64,000 bases of DNA from Caenorhabditis remanei. Lineage: Eukaryota; Nematoda; Chromadorea; Rhabditida; Rhabditidae. The stretch is taken from the NCBI RefSeq assembly GCF_010183535.1, contig NC_071332.1, positions 20,770,001-20,834,000 of the forward strand, written 5' to 3'. The translations under genes and the position numbers were made by a program. Below the pieces are notes generated by a model, which was not told where the DNA came from, did no database searches, and saw only the letters and a program-made list of their open reading frames with translations. Within the stretch, counting starts at the first letter, position 1, and each line of letters opens with the position of its first letter. Shown here piece after piece: positions 43,094-54,807 of this stretch.

Positions 43094-43339
43094 AACTTAT
43101 TCTCTTCAGGTGAATGAGACTGTACATAACGTGTTTTTTAAATCTCAATCAACGTTGAAATACCAAATAAAAATTATTTAACCATTTTGTGTTTAATATG
43201 CAAATTGCAGCGATTGAAAATAAAGCCAACACAATTTTGAACTGCGAAAGTTATTGTTTCTTATCAATAGAATAGGATTATATTATCAACGATAAGAGAA
43301 ATAGTTATTGTGATGAATTATTTGTTTCATAATAAAATA

Positions 43340-43720
43340 TATTTATTCACAACAAACAAAATTTTCTTCAATTTGCCCAGATGGATTTGACTCAGTTGGA
43401 GATAATTGTTGGAATGTGGCGTCGTAGATAAAGGTTCAAAATTTTGGATGGGGTTTGGTATACTGATTATTGTTATAAGATGTCTAAATACTTTTGTAAG
43501 AGACAGACTATTCTGAAATGTTTAACTAATAAACCTTAATGCTAATGAATTGTCTTGCCCACCAACACCTTATTTGCAAACCACGAAAACTGCTAATAAA
43601 ATTGGTCTCCTCGTTCCCATGTCAAATAATGCTTGACTACGAGTATGGATACAATAGGACTTATAAAATTGATGTCAGAGTGTTGAGTAATTATTGAGTT
43701 GGGTAATTAAATTTATTGAA
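43340..43720 (+). pseudogene. Relics of a lectin and of a VWA-gene 3' end
   Basis: 43360-43425 encodes ICPDGFDSVGDNCWNVAS, a CTLD start, then stop. 43430-43530 encodes VWYTDYCYKMSKYFCKRQ, a CTLD end. The domain middle is deleted. 43610-43698 then encodes LDYEYGYNRTYKIDVRVLSN, a decayed VWA-gene C-terminal module. An inverted copy of 43200-43420 lies at 56500-56680. Confidence 0.6.
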
Positions 43721-43897
43721 CAGTGAAAATATTCAACACTCCCGTATCCTTCTTATGAACCTCTTTGCATAATTTTTTGATTATAGTGAATAAATCAAAA
43801 AATGTTGCGCTCTTTCTTATCTACTACAAATAATTTAAACCAAAAACCACTAGACCTACATTCTTTTGAAATACAAAATGCTCTTGAATTATTGTAT

Positions 43898-43912
43898 TGA
43901 TAACACTAATTC
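43898..43912 (+). promoter_or_regulatory. GATA/TAATCC composite box
   Basis: TGATAACACTAATTC, about 38 bases upstream of the ATG at 43950, one base off the consensus. Same position as in the inverted twin at 36194-36208. Confidence 0.6.
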
Positions 43913-43949
43913 TTATTAATTCAATTTTCTGAAACTATTTGGTAGTATC

Positions 43950-46900
43950 ATGTCGATGCCCTATCGCGGTGAGTTTGTGAACAAGTTTTGGAAAAACAGA
44001 AATTTGAATTCCAGATTTCTTCGAAAACCCCCTTCCCGAAGCTCGTGAATCAAAAAATGTTTTGAAAAAGTACTGGAAAGCAATCTTGTTCGGCTTAATG
44101 GGTTTTCTCATAATATGCCTCATTGCTTTCCTGATCTTGTTTCTTGTTCTCTTGAAACCAACTGACAGTATAACAAGTAGTACGGTACTGCCAATAAGTG
44201 GGACCACAAAAAATTCAAATGCAACAACTGAAAGTTTTGTGACAAATGAAGTAAGCTCTACATTGACCGAAGGAGAAACTTTATCTGGTACGGATATTGA
44301 GTTATTCTTGAAACCAATTTTACTTTCAGTCACTACTCCTTCACCGATTGTTATCAACGTTACCTCCAAGCCACATCCGATTCCTGTTTTAAATGTTTCT
44401 ACCACAATTATACCGGCTGACTATTCTACTACATTCAGATCTCCAACTACCAATAGTAAGACTTTGTTTTTGGTAGCATCCTAGTTTTATTCTACCCCTG
44501 CAGGACTGATTACTGTGCTAACCTCTGCACAATCAACAGTCACAGAACCTTCTACACCAAAGCCTACATCATCCGCACTTGGGTCTAGTGAGTTTCAATA
44601 ATCTTTTTTTCATAGTTTGCACTATCAGTTTAGGTTATGCTATGAGTACTTCTGGAACCACAAAACATTTAACCGCATCACCTGCAATCGTCACTGTACC
44701 AGAACAATCTACAACTTTTGGCTCAACTAAAGTAGATCTGACAACCACTACGACTCTGGGAGATTCAACTACATCAAAACCTTTGACTACTGAATCTATT
44801 CCAACGACACCTTCAACTACACCGGAATATGCGAGTAGCAGCACTCAAGAAACTACATTGAGCTCAACGACACTTAGTACATCAGAGTTAACTACACCTC
44901 GAAGTACGAAAACTGCTACAGTATCAGAACCATCCTCATCAACTGTTGCTTCTACTGAAACCACAATTCCTACTAGCCTATCTACAATGGCTATTATTTT
45001 TACAACAGCTAAAGCTAGTGAAAGTTCTACAACATCACAAACCACAGCTTGTAAGTTTCAGTCTGCTAACTTTTGTTAGACTTTTCAACAAATTTCCACC
45101 ATTTAAGATCCGGAGAGAAGTACTATCTCTAAAACTTCAAAAGGTTTAACTACAGTTTTTAAAGACCTCACTACAACCAAATATCTGGCTACTACTGTTA
45201 CAACACCGAATCGATCTACTCTGTTTACTACATCATCAGAATATCTGAGTAGCAGCACTCAAAAGACTACAACGAGTTCAACTACAAAATTAACTACTCC
45301 CAAGACAATTAGTACGTCAGAGTTAACTACACTCCTGAATGCAAAAACTACTACAGTATCAGAGCCATCCTCATCAGCTATTTCTTCAAGTGAAACCACA
45401 ATTCCTACTAGTCCATCTATTATGCCTATTACTTCCACAACAGCAAATCCTAGTGAGAGTCCTACTACATCCAAACATCTGGCTACTACTGCGATGACAC
45501 CAGTTAAATCTACGTTGTTTACTACTCAAGAAACATCTACAAAACCTAGTGAGAGTCCTACCACATCCAAATCTCGAACCACTGGTGGTGAGTTCTACTA
45601 GTCTTTGTCAGACATTTTAACTAATTTCTACAATTTAAGATACGCAGACAACTACTGAGACCACTGGAGTGTCAACTGCAGTATCAAAAAGTAGTTCTTA
45701 TAAGACTACAGTGAGGACTAGTGTCACAACACCATTATCATCGTCAGGTAGTACAACAACAACTGCTCCATTTTCCGGTAGTGATTTCTGATTGTACAGT
45801 ATACGTTATCAATTTTCTGTAGCTCAAAGTACAGTGCACATGGAGATAACCACAAGTACTGCTCCTGAATCAAAATCTACCAAACCTAAGTCCACAACGC
45901 CTCAAAGCACTAGCAACAGTGTTAAATCCACAGAAGGTTCTGCCAGTACTGTAGCGCAATCTACATTAACTACAGCAATGAAGACCTCGACCACACCCAA
46001 GCCTGCACTTACCAGCGGTATTTTTTCTTATTTCAATCGTAAGCGAAATAATATAAAAACATTTCAGATCAAAGAACAAGCAGTGCTTCTGAAACCACAA
46101 CAGAAACCTCTACAGTGACCACCATATCTTTGACAAAATCAACTAGACAGCTATCAACAACACCCGAATATGTCACTACCACTGGTAAATTTCAAAATAC
46201 AAGCTTCTGTAGTTTGTCTTCATAATAGAGTTTACAGATCTAAGCAGTCCTACTACACCACCTCCCTCTGTAACCCAGTCAGTAGAATCCACCACTAGTA
46301 CTACCAAAATATCAACAACTGGAACAACTCCGGATAAGATGACATTTTCTACTAATTTGACAGAATCTACTACAGCCAGAGCTAGTGGTAAGTTTCAATA
46401 TTTAAGCCCATGAAGATTATTCCAATAACTTTGTAGTAATTTACAGATCATAGTACAAGTAGTACTTATGAAACTACTAGAGTTTCAACAATCACTCCAG
46501 TAAAATCCACCCTCGCTAGTACAACCACAGAATCATGGAAGACCACAACACCAAAACATCTGACCACTACTGTAACGACACCTACAATTTCGTCTACTTT
46601 GACAGATGCTACTACAATAACGCCTAAACAATATTCGACGACATCTGAGCTCATTCCTACCAGCGGTTAGTTTCCAGTTTCTTGTTTATCTTGGTCTGAT
46701 GACTAACATTTTTAGACCAGTCAAGCAGTACAAGATTTTCAACAACAAGTGTTCCAATTTCATCAACCTCAGTCAGAACTACTGAGACTTCAGAAGGCTC
46801 AACAACTCCTGATGAATCTACAACTTCTACTGTCTTGCCTGCATCTATTTCAACGACGTCTCCATCTAGCACTGAAGAAACAACAATGAGTTCAACTACA

Positions 46901-47460
46901 AAAATAACTACTCCGAAGACAATTAGTACATCAGAGTTAACTACACTCCAAAGTACAACTATAGAAACTACTACAGTATCAGAACCAGCCTTATCTTCTA
47001 CTGTTTTCACTACTACAGTACCTCTGAGCACCACCAACAGTGGTAAGTCTCGCATTCAAGTTTGTGAGTGATCCATTGGAATTTTCAGGTTCTAGTACAG
47101 CTGAAACCACAGAATCTACATCCACTTCACAAACTCAATCTACAACAGCCAGAACTTCGACAACAACTGGACAGAATGATCATTCCACTATATCTGAAAC
47201 TAAGGAAGTATCTACTGATGGCACTACAACCACATTACCGCTAGAATCAACTACATCCATGGAATACACATCTACATCTGAATCTCAGTCTACAAGTGGA
47301 TCATGTAAATTATAATCACTTCTTGCATTACTTCGTACTGACATTTTCAGCGATTTCTGAAACCACAGCAACACCTCGGCGAACTTCAATTCCTACAACT
47401 ACGGTACCACTAATAACCACTCAAAAACCTACATCCGGTAAGTCATTAGGACAATATTAA
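43950..47460 (+). CDS. Large membrane-anchored mucin-like protein (inverted twin)
   Basis: MSMPYR, DFFENPLPEAR, KNVLKKYWK, TM (AILFGLMGFLIICLIAFLILF), KPTDSITSSTVLPISG, TNEVSSTLTEGETLSG, then many Ser/Thr exons (TTPEYASSSTQETTLSSTT, SASTVAQSTLTTAMKTSTT, STSQTQSTTARTSTTTGQ), each bounded by GGTAAG/GGTAGT donors in phase 1. The last exon ends TTQKPTSG plus a few codons to TAA at 47458. Type II topology, cytoplasmic tail under 40 residues. Exon number and content differ from the minus-strand twin at 32847-36156, showing turnover of mucin exons after duplication. Confidence 0.72.
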
Positions 47461-47624
47461 TCTTTACAATTTCACCGCAAAACGAAGAGACCAAAATGTT
47501 CACTGATAAGACAAATTCCAAATAATTAAGTTATCGGATTAGCATGGTGGTTTCTTTGCATTCCTTTAACAATAGCTAAATTCAAATAATCTGATAAGCT
47601 TTTATTCTGAAATTTGCAAACAGC

Positions 47625-48493
47625 ATGTGGGCACGAGATTATGGTGAGTTTTAAGTTCTAACGCGAAAATTCTTAAAATGCCTTTTTTATCTGCAGAACC
47701 TCCAGAGAATGATCAAGTTCAAAGCAATACAAATTTCATACTGAAACACTGGAAAAATATCTTAATCGTGATACTAGGTCTAGTAATCCTAGCCCTTGTT
47801 ATTTTCCTAATTGTCTTTTTTGTCATTTTGAAACCTGCAGATCAAAGTACAAGTAGTACTGTTGTGTCGAGTGGGACTACAATTGGTTCAACTACTGCAA
47901 CGAAGTTAGCTACTAAAACAAGGCCATCGAGTAAGTCTACAGTACCTCCTGTGACTACTGTAACTGCAAAACGCTCGACTACACCGAAACCTCTACCTAC
48001 CAATGGTACGTTATGGTACATGAGTCTTTTCTAAATCTTGACTACTGTAGGTACCGCTGCAACGGTGACTACACCTGTCGAATTGAATACATCCACACAA
48101 ATTGTTACCACCGTTAGCAGCACAGAAGAATCTACCATGAGCTCATCAACTACTCCCAAGGAAATTAGTACAACAGAGTCGACTACACCTAAAAGTACTA
48201 CTGTAGAAATTACTACCTCTACAGTACCCTTGGCAAGCACTAGTAGTAAGTATCCGAACTCAACATTCACCTTTATTAATTCTTCATTAGCTCCGAGTAC
48301 TGTAATAACCACAAGACTACTTTCATCCACAGCTACTAGTACCATCTCTACAAGTGTGTCTACCAGTGGTAAGCTTTCAAACTCGAATTATCATTTCCAC
48401 TGATTTTAAGCAGCAACAACTACGATGGCCACTTCTAAACCACTTCCAACCTCTACAACAACGACAGAGCAAACTACATCAGGTACGTTTTAA
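47625..48493 (+). CDS. Membrane-anchored mucin-like protein (inverted twin)
   Basis: MWARDY, then EPPENDQVQSNTNF, TM (ILIVILGLVILALVIFLIVFFVI), KPADQSTSSTVVSSGTTIG, Ser/Thr exons (TATVTTPVELNTSTQIVTT, TESTTPKSTTVEITTST), ending TTEQTTSGTF and TAA at 48491-48493. Counterpart of 31635-32687; the GPITNTAASEF exon of that copy is missing here. A TGATAAGACAAATTCC box lies about 100 bases upstream and another GATA site (CTGATAAGC) 35 bases upstream. Confidence 0.7.
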
Positions 48494-48569
48494 AATAAAA
48501 CAAAAATAATCCTATTCCCCACCGCAAATTAAACCAAAAGATTCAAATACCTTTTTGCAAAAAAGGTGT

Positions 48570-48584
48570 TGATAACACTAATCC
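48570..48584 (+). promoter_or_regulatory. GATA/TAATCC composite box
   Basis: TGATAACACTAATCC, exact consensus, about 77 bases upstream of the ATG at 48661. Confidence 0.65.
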
Positions 48585-48660
48585 TTCATAATTCAATATT
48601 CCGACTCATTATTTACAAAAGTTTACAAACAAAAATTTTGGGAGGCCAAGGTAAACCAAC

Positions 48661-49105
48661 ATGTGGGAGCGAGATAATGGTAAGTACATATTAAGGAAAT
48701 CTAGAAAATAATAGTTTACTTTAGAACCTTCTTCTCTCGGTGATCAAGATCGCAGTTCAAATTTTATAATCAATCATTGGAAAACAATTTTAGTAGTGTT
48801 AATGGGTCTACTAGTCTTATCCATAGCTATTTTCCTCATAGTATTCTTTGTGATTCTGAAACCTGCAGGGACTGTATCATCAAGTACTGTATCACCGTCG
48901 ACTTCAACCAGAACTTCAAAACTTTCGACACCTGTTCCAACCAGTGGTAAGTTGAAGTTATTCTTATTGTCTCCAATTGTAATTTTCAGTTCCAAGCACT
49001 AGCAGCACTTTTAAATCTACAACAGGTATAACTACAGTAATTACATCGGTGCCTACAGTACCGCCGACCACTACAACTACCAGTAGCAAAACTACCACAG
49101 GTTAG
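48661..49105 (+). CDS. Small membrane-anchored mucin-like protein (inverted twin)
   Basis: MWERDN, EPSSLGDQDRSSNFIINHWK, TM (TILVVLMGLLVLSIAIFLIV), KPAGTVSSSTVSPSTSTRTS, then a Ser/Thr exon (STSSTFKSTTGITTVITS, TTTTTSSKTTTG) ending TAG at 49103-49105. Counterpart of 30993-31536. Only about 110 ectodomain residues and no folded domain. The ACCACAGGT at its stop is also the junction of a later tandem duplication (see 49105-50881). Confidence 0.68.
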
Positions 49106-49181
49106 TGATCCCGATACACGTTTAGTTATCTATCTTAAAGACCAAAGACTGTTCACATACCTTCTGAAAGAAAGTTTAAAA

Positions 49182-49201
49182 CTGATAACGCTGCTAATTC
49201 T
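49182..49201 (+). promoter_or_regulatory. Variant GATA/TAATCC box
   Basis: CTGATAACGCTGCTAATTC, with a 3-base insertion (GCT) between the GATA core and the TAATC core, about 67 bases upstream of the ATG at 49267. The copy at 50955-50973 has the same insertion. Confidence 0.55.
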
Positions 49202-49266
49202 AAATCATTCAATCGGTTCACTGATACGAATAAGCTTTGATAATTTATGTACAACTAACACCTAAC

Positions 49267-50881
49267 ATGTCGACAACAGAATCTATTGGTGAGCTTGGTG
49301 CGAAAATAATATCTAATAGTACATTCTCAGAAACCCCTCCGATAGTTGAAAAATCGCCAGATCCAGTATTCAAGTACTGCAAAATAGCCACCTTCGTGTT
49401 ACTCGGTCTATGTATTCTAGGCCTTATCATATTCCTTATTCTTTTCTTTGTAGTTTCGAAACCTACAGATCAAAGTGCTAGTAGTACTGTAGTGCCGAGT
49501 AGTTTTACTACAATTGGTTCAACTACTGTAACAACGAAGTTAGCTACGACAACAAAGCCTTCAAGTAAGTCTACAGTACCTCCAGTGACTACTGTAACTG
49601 CACAAACTACTTCTGCACCAACAACAAGAATTGATACAACAGCTCAATCACGATCTTCTGACACTACAACAAATCCTTTTGGTGAGTTCCTATCCGTATC
49701 TAAAGATATTTTAAACATTTTTCAGATCGAACTGATTGCACACCAAATCAGAAGTCTACATTTTTCTTTGCGTATTCCAATGATCTCACAGCAGATCAAG
49801 TCTTGAATACCTGGTATTCCATTTCAAATAACTCAAATTTCTTTTTTGAAACCTATTCGTTTTCACGATTTGACAATAGGGACAGCAGCACGAATGACAC
49901 TTATTCAACATTTGATTCAAGCGACAGTTTTGAGTTTGTGAGACAATTTGATTAAATTAAGTTATTCTTTACAGTGATATTACTGATTTGTTATTGAGCA
50001 CCCTTCCGGATCCAGCAGATTCGTTTAAAGACCCGTCAGAAGGTGGTGGAGTATTGGATATGGTCTATGTTGGTTTTCTTATTACAAAACAAAACAATTG
50101 TTTGTTTTTCAGTCCTTTTTCTATTCTGAAGTAATCCATTGTGGAGCAACTCTTTTTATTATTACAAAACGTCTTCCTACAGACGACTATATCTCTGACT
50201 TAGTATCCATGCTCAAAAAATATCGTGCTCATGTCACATTCGTTATATCTGAGAACTCATTAGGTGGATCGTTACAAGAACCAATGTACAAATTGGCAAG
50301 CGAAACTAACGGACTTTGTATTTTCACCGAAGATGATAAGATTCAAGAGGTATGGATCATTTGTCTAGTTTCAAAATACTATTTTCTTGCATCAGACACC
50401 CTTTTGGCTGCCATCCATTTGGCCTTCATACTTGGTGTATTCATACAATGCAAAAGTTACAAAATCTGGAAACGTCACTCTTCCAGTCTTTCATGCTCCG
50501 TTGGTCGGAAAATATCACATTTGCATGACTCTACAGGACCATGGTGAGTTTCCCTTGGTAATTTTCCAATTTCTGACATTACTAACGATTTTTATTTCAG
50601 GACCCCTAGACACATTTAAGATGGTCCACTTAACTTGGTATAATGCAGGATCAACGAATTCGGGATCTTTTGAAGAGACTGTTAAGTCACATGCTGATTA
50701 TGTGAGATCACACAATTCTTTTATTTCGGAATTTTTTGTCTAACTTTAGGGAAACACTACGTATATCAAGAAAGGTCTTTTCACGTTGGATTCGGTGCCT
50801 TATAATATGACACTTGGATTTGAGTACTCGAAAAGCAAAATCAATATTCTTCAGATCAGAATATATACCACAGGTCAGTGA
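49267..50881 (+). CDS. Chimeric type II membrane VWA-like protein (subfamily-b domains on subfamily-a stem), copy 1
   Basis: The 5' part (MSTTESI, PPIVEKSPDPVFKYCK, TM FVLLGLCILGLIIFLILFF, STVPPVTTVTA) matches the gene at 28625-30967. From TTSAPTTRIDTTAQSRSSD on it matches the subfamily-b genes: CTPNQKSTFFFAYSNDLTAD, core CGATLFIITKRLPTDDY, HVTFVISENSLGG, ETNGLCIF, TPFWLPSIWPSYLVYSYNAK, YHICMTLQDHG, GNTTYIKKGLFTLD, ILQIRIYTTGQ and stop. The usual last exon VDFWVPYNN is missing: the frame ends at TGA 50879-50881 because the sequence switches to the flank of the small mucin gene at ACCACAGGT. Confidence 0.75.
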
Positions 50882-50954
50882 TCGTGATACACTTTTAGTT
50901 ATCTGTCTCAAAGACCAAAGACTGTACGCATATCTTCTGTAAGACAATTAAAAA

Positions 50955-50973
50955 CTGATAACGCTGCTAATCC
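50955..50973 (+). promoter_or_regulatory. Variant GATA/TAATCC box
   Basis: CTGATAACGCTGCTAATCC, about 67 bases upstream of the ATG at 51040, with the same 3-base insertion as 49182-49201. Confidence 0.55.
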
Positions 50974-51039
50974 TAAATAATTCAATCGGTTCACTGATAC
51001 GAATTAGTTTTGAGAATTTAAGTACAACTAACAACTAAC

Positions 51040-52748
51040 ATGTCTACAATTGAATCTATTGGTGAGCTTTTTGCGAAAATAAGATCTAATAATGTTTTTT
51101 TCTATCTCAGAAACCCCTCCGATAGCTCCAGCTGAAAATCCGCCAGATCCAGTATTCAAGTACTGCAAAATAGTTTTAGTTGTCTCACTCGGTCTACTTA
51201 CTCTAGGCCTTTTTGTATTCCTTATTATATTCTTTGTAGTTTTGAAACCCGCAGATCAAAGTGCAAGTAGTACTGTAGTGCCGAGTATATCTACTATCGG
51301 TTCAACTACTGCAACAAAGTTAGCTACGACAACAAAGCCATCAAGTAAGTTATATGATTCTTCAACAGTACCTCCAGTGACTACTGTAACTGCGAAAACT
51401 ACTTCTACACAAACAACAAAAACTGATACAACAACTCACTCACATTCTTCTGACACTACAATAAATCCTTTCGGTGAGTTGCTATCCGTATCTAAAAATA
51501 TTTTAAACATTTTTTAGACCATACTGATTGCACACCAAATCAGAAGTCTACATTTTTCTTTGCGTATTCCAATGATCTCACAGCAGATGAAGTTTTGAAC
51601 ACCTGGTATTCCATTTCAAATAACTCAAATTTCTTTTTTGAAACCTATTCGTTTTCACGATTTGACAATAGAGACAGCAGCACGAATGACACTTATTCAA
51701 CATTTGATTCAAGCGACAGTTTTGAGTTTGTGAGACAATTTGATTAAATTAAGTTATTCTTTACAGTGATATTACTGATTTGTTATTGAGCACCCTTCCG
51801 GATCCAGCAGATTCGTTTAAAGACCCGTCAGAAGGTGGTGGAGTATTGGATATGGTCTATGTTGGTTTTCTTATTACAAAACAAAACAATTGTATGTTTT
51901 TCAGTCCTTTTTCTATTCTGAAGTAATCCATTGTGGAGCAACTCTTTTTATTATTACAAAACGTCTTCCCACAGACGACTATATCTCTGACCAAATATCC
52001 TTGCTCAAAAAATATCATGCTCATATCACATTCGTTATATCTGATAACTCATTAGGTGGATCGTTACAAGAACCAATGTACAAATTGGCAAGCGAAACTA
52101 ACGGACTTTGTATTTTTACGGAGGATGATAAGATTCAAAAGGTATGAATCATTCGCCAAGTTTCAAAATACTAGTTTTTACATCAGACACTTATTTGGCT
52201 TCCATCCATTTGGCCTTCTTACTTGGTGTATTCATTCAATGCAAAGGTTACAAAATCTGGAAACGTCACACTTCCAGTCTTTCATGCTCCGTTGGTCGGA
52301 AAATATCACATTTGCATGACTCTACAGGACCATGGTAAGCTTCTATTGGTAACTTTGAAATATACGACTTTACTAACAATTTATTCCCAGGACCCCTAGA
52401 CACATTTAAGATGATCCACTTCACTTGGTATAATGCAGGATCAACAAACTCGGGATCTCTTGAAGAGACTGTTAAGTCACATGCTGATTATGTGAGATCA
52501 CACAACTCTTCTATTTTGAAAACTTCCGTTTAACTTTAGGGAAACACCACGTATATCAGCAAAGGTCCTTTCACATTGGATGCGGTGCCTTATAATATGA
52601 CACTTGGATTTGAGTACTCAAAAAGCAAAACCAATATTCTTCAGATCAGGATATACAGTGTTAGGTAAAAACAATTGACTGTTAGCACTTCACTTAAAAT
52701 ACTGTTGATTTAAGCGCCATCGACTTCTGGGTACCATACAACAGTTGA
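51040..52748 (+). CDS. Chimeric type II membrane VWA-like protein, copy 2
   Basis: MSTIESI, PPIAPAENPPDPVFKYCK, TM (IVLVVSLGLLTLGLFVFLII), KPADQSASSTVVPSIST, stalk with STQTTKTDTTTHSHSSD, then CTPNQKSTFFFAYSNDLTAD, core CGATLFIITKRLPTDDY, HITFVISDNSLGG, ETNGLCIF. The domain then runs from an acceptor near 52185 (TYLASIHL...; the copy-1 equivalent is TPFWLPSIW, frame to be checked), YHICMTLQDHG, PLDTFKMIHFTWYN, GNTTYISKGPFTLD, ILQIRIYSV and AIDFWVPYNS with TGA at 52746-52748. The last exon is present, unlike copy 1. Copy 1 and copy 2 are nearly identical from 49740 to 50380 and 51530 to 52140. Confidence 0.73.
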
Positions 52749-52749
52749 T

Positions 52750-53760
52750 TTGCAATCATGATGCAGAAAAAGACAAATTGAAGCATACTACAAAAAGATG
52801 TAACACAATAATAATTGTCTTTTACTGCCAGTTTTAGTAATGTAATCCAATTAATACCAAAACAGACTCTAAGTTCTCTATATGTGGAAAATGTAATGAA
52901 TTAGTTAAAATTATTATTTTTCTGTATTGTTGATTTTTCTCTGCCAGAATGGGGACCATTGCTCGATGAATTTTTCAAGCTTTTCAAGATTGAACCGTTA
53001 AGTTGTGTGACATTGGTCAAAAAAATTTTTGATTCATGATGTCATGATAGAAATAAAAATGTGGCAGAGGGAAGTGTAATACTTTCTATCAGTGACTATA
53101 TGTATCACTAAATACAGGAAATGTCTTTTTTGGCATGAGACCTTTGTCAGAACTATTTTACGTCAGGTATTTTTCTACTTGGCTCTTCTCTGTTTGAACA
53201 TGATTTTACTGAAGCTTAGGAAATTTGAGACTTTCCTATACACATCTTCAAAAAATGTAGTGATAGTGTGCTGATAAGTTCTGGACTCTTATTGTAAACT
53301 GCCATCAGTTTCTGACTCGATGTTTGTGGGATTCTAATTTTTCGAACACCGTCAAACTGTCTTGTCAATAGGACAACGGCGAAACGTTTTGACTGATCGG
53401 CGGCAATGTCGCCTCTCTGCTCTGGAATAAAACATTGAGAGGGTGTAACGGTAGGAGTAAGAAAAATAGTTTATTAATGTTTTCAATGATTTTTCAAGAC
53501 GATTTGAGAAATGAACTCATTTAAAGAATGAAAAAGTTTTATAACTATTTTTCCCTGAACTCCATATAGGATTAAAAATTAAAAATTTCCAAGCGATCTG
53601 TGTAAGTTTCATTACAAAGGGCTCAGTACAAAAGGCGCTAGAGTCAACGACAGACGGACAGACGGATCTGTTGAAGATTATTAGTATAAAGATGTCCCGT
53701 TGTACTGCAGACATTCTCTGTCCGCACCATAAACTTAGGAACATACTTCTAGCAATTATT
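52750..53760. other. Intergenic; decayed VWA-gene 5' end
   Basis: Near 53022-53100 the minus strand resembles the first exon and 5' flank of the genes starting at 40246 and 62561 (ATGAYATCAWGAATCAAAAA), but no further exon is seen. 53280-53760 holds no recognisable gene. Confidence 0.4.
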
Positions 53761-54807
53761 GTCCACCACCTTCTTTCCCAATGGGTAGTAGGTATGGCGG
53801 GGGGAAAAAAAGTGGGCGGGGCTTAAGCGCGTGTCTACAATTTTGTTTTTCAGTTTGGCCAGTGTAACTTTGTTCAAACTTTATATTTTTCAATAATTTT
53901 TTTTTAGCTTCTTAGCTAATAACTTTTTCTTGCTTTTTGCCAAATTCCATATTTCGGGAGTGAAAAAGAGCAGAGTTATGCTCAAAATTCGGCGAAAAAA
54001 ACGACTAAAAATGTCCAAATTTTTGTCCGCAACTTGAGCCATTCATAACTTTCCGAATTCTCGATGAAATTTTGATTTTATTTTTTTAATCGATAGCAAA
54101 TTTTCGGGGCAATCTTTTATTAAGAACCCCCTTTTTGAGATTCTATACTTCTAAACGAGTTATAATCGATTGAATGGAGGCAACTTTTTATTTTGAGAGA
54201 ACTTTCGATTTTTTGATTTTTCGATTTTTTTGCTTTACCTCGATTATCTCGAGTTCTACTCGATATTTTTTCATATAACTTGGTAACTAGACGTAATGTT
54301 GGGTGAGAAATCACTTTTTTACGTCAAATTCATAATTTGAATCACCCCCCGCCCGGTACGGCCGGTGGTCTGAAGAAAAACAGAAAAAAACGCATTGCTG
54401 AAGTCGGCTTCCACCGGACTATTTTTGCTGTCCTGAAAATGTTTTGTACTAAAGTTGTTCTGATTTTTTGATATGTTGGTCAAATCGGAATTATCTAATG
54501 GAATATCAAGTCTCAGCCAAATTGGTCCAGGGGGAGCTGAGCTGTGGAGAAAACGTGTTTTTCGCTTATATCGCTTAGCTCTGGAGTGTCTTTTGTCCGG
54601 CTAATATGGTTTTTCGATATGTGTTAGCCAGGAAAATTATCTAGGGGGAGAAAAAAACAGATTTAACAAATATTGATTTTGACCTGAGTTACAGTGTCCT
54701 AAACTTTGGAGAACATTTCTGAGAGGAGACGACTGGTCGAGTCGAAGCAAGCGTGTCTCTTCCCACCACTTAAACGCCATCTGGGTGGCTACACTCCAGC
54801 GTGTGTG

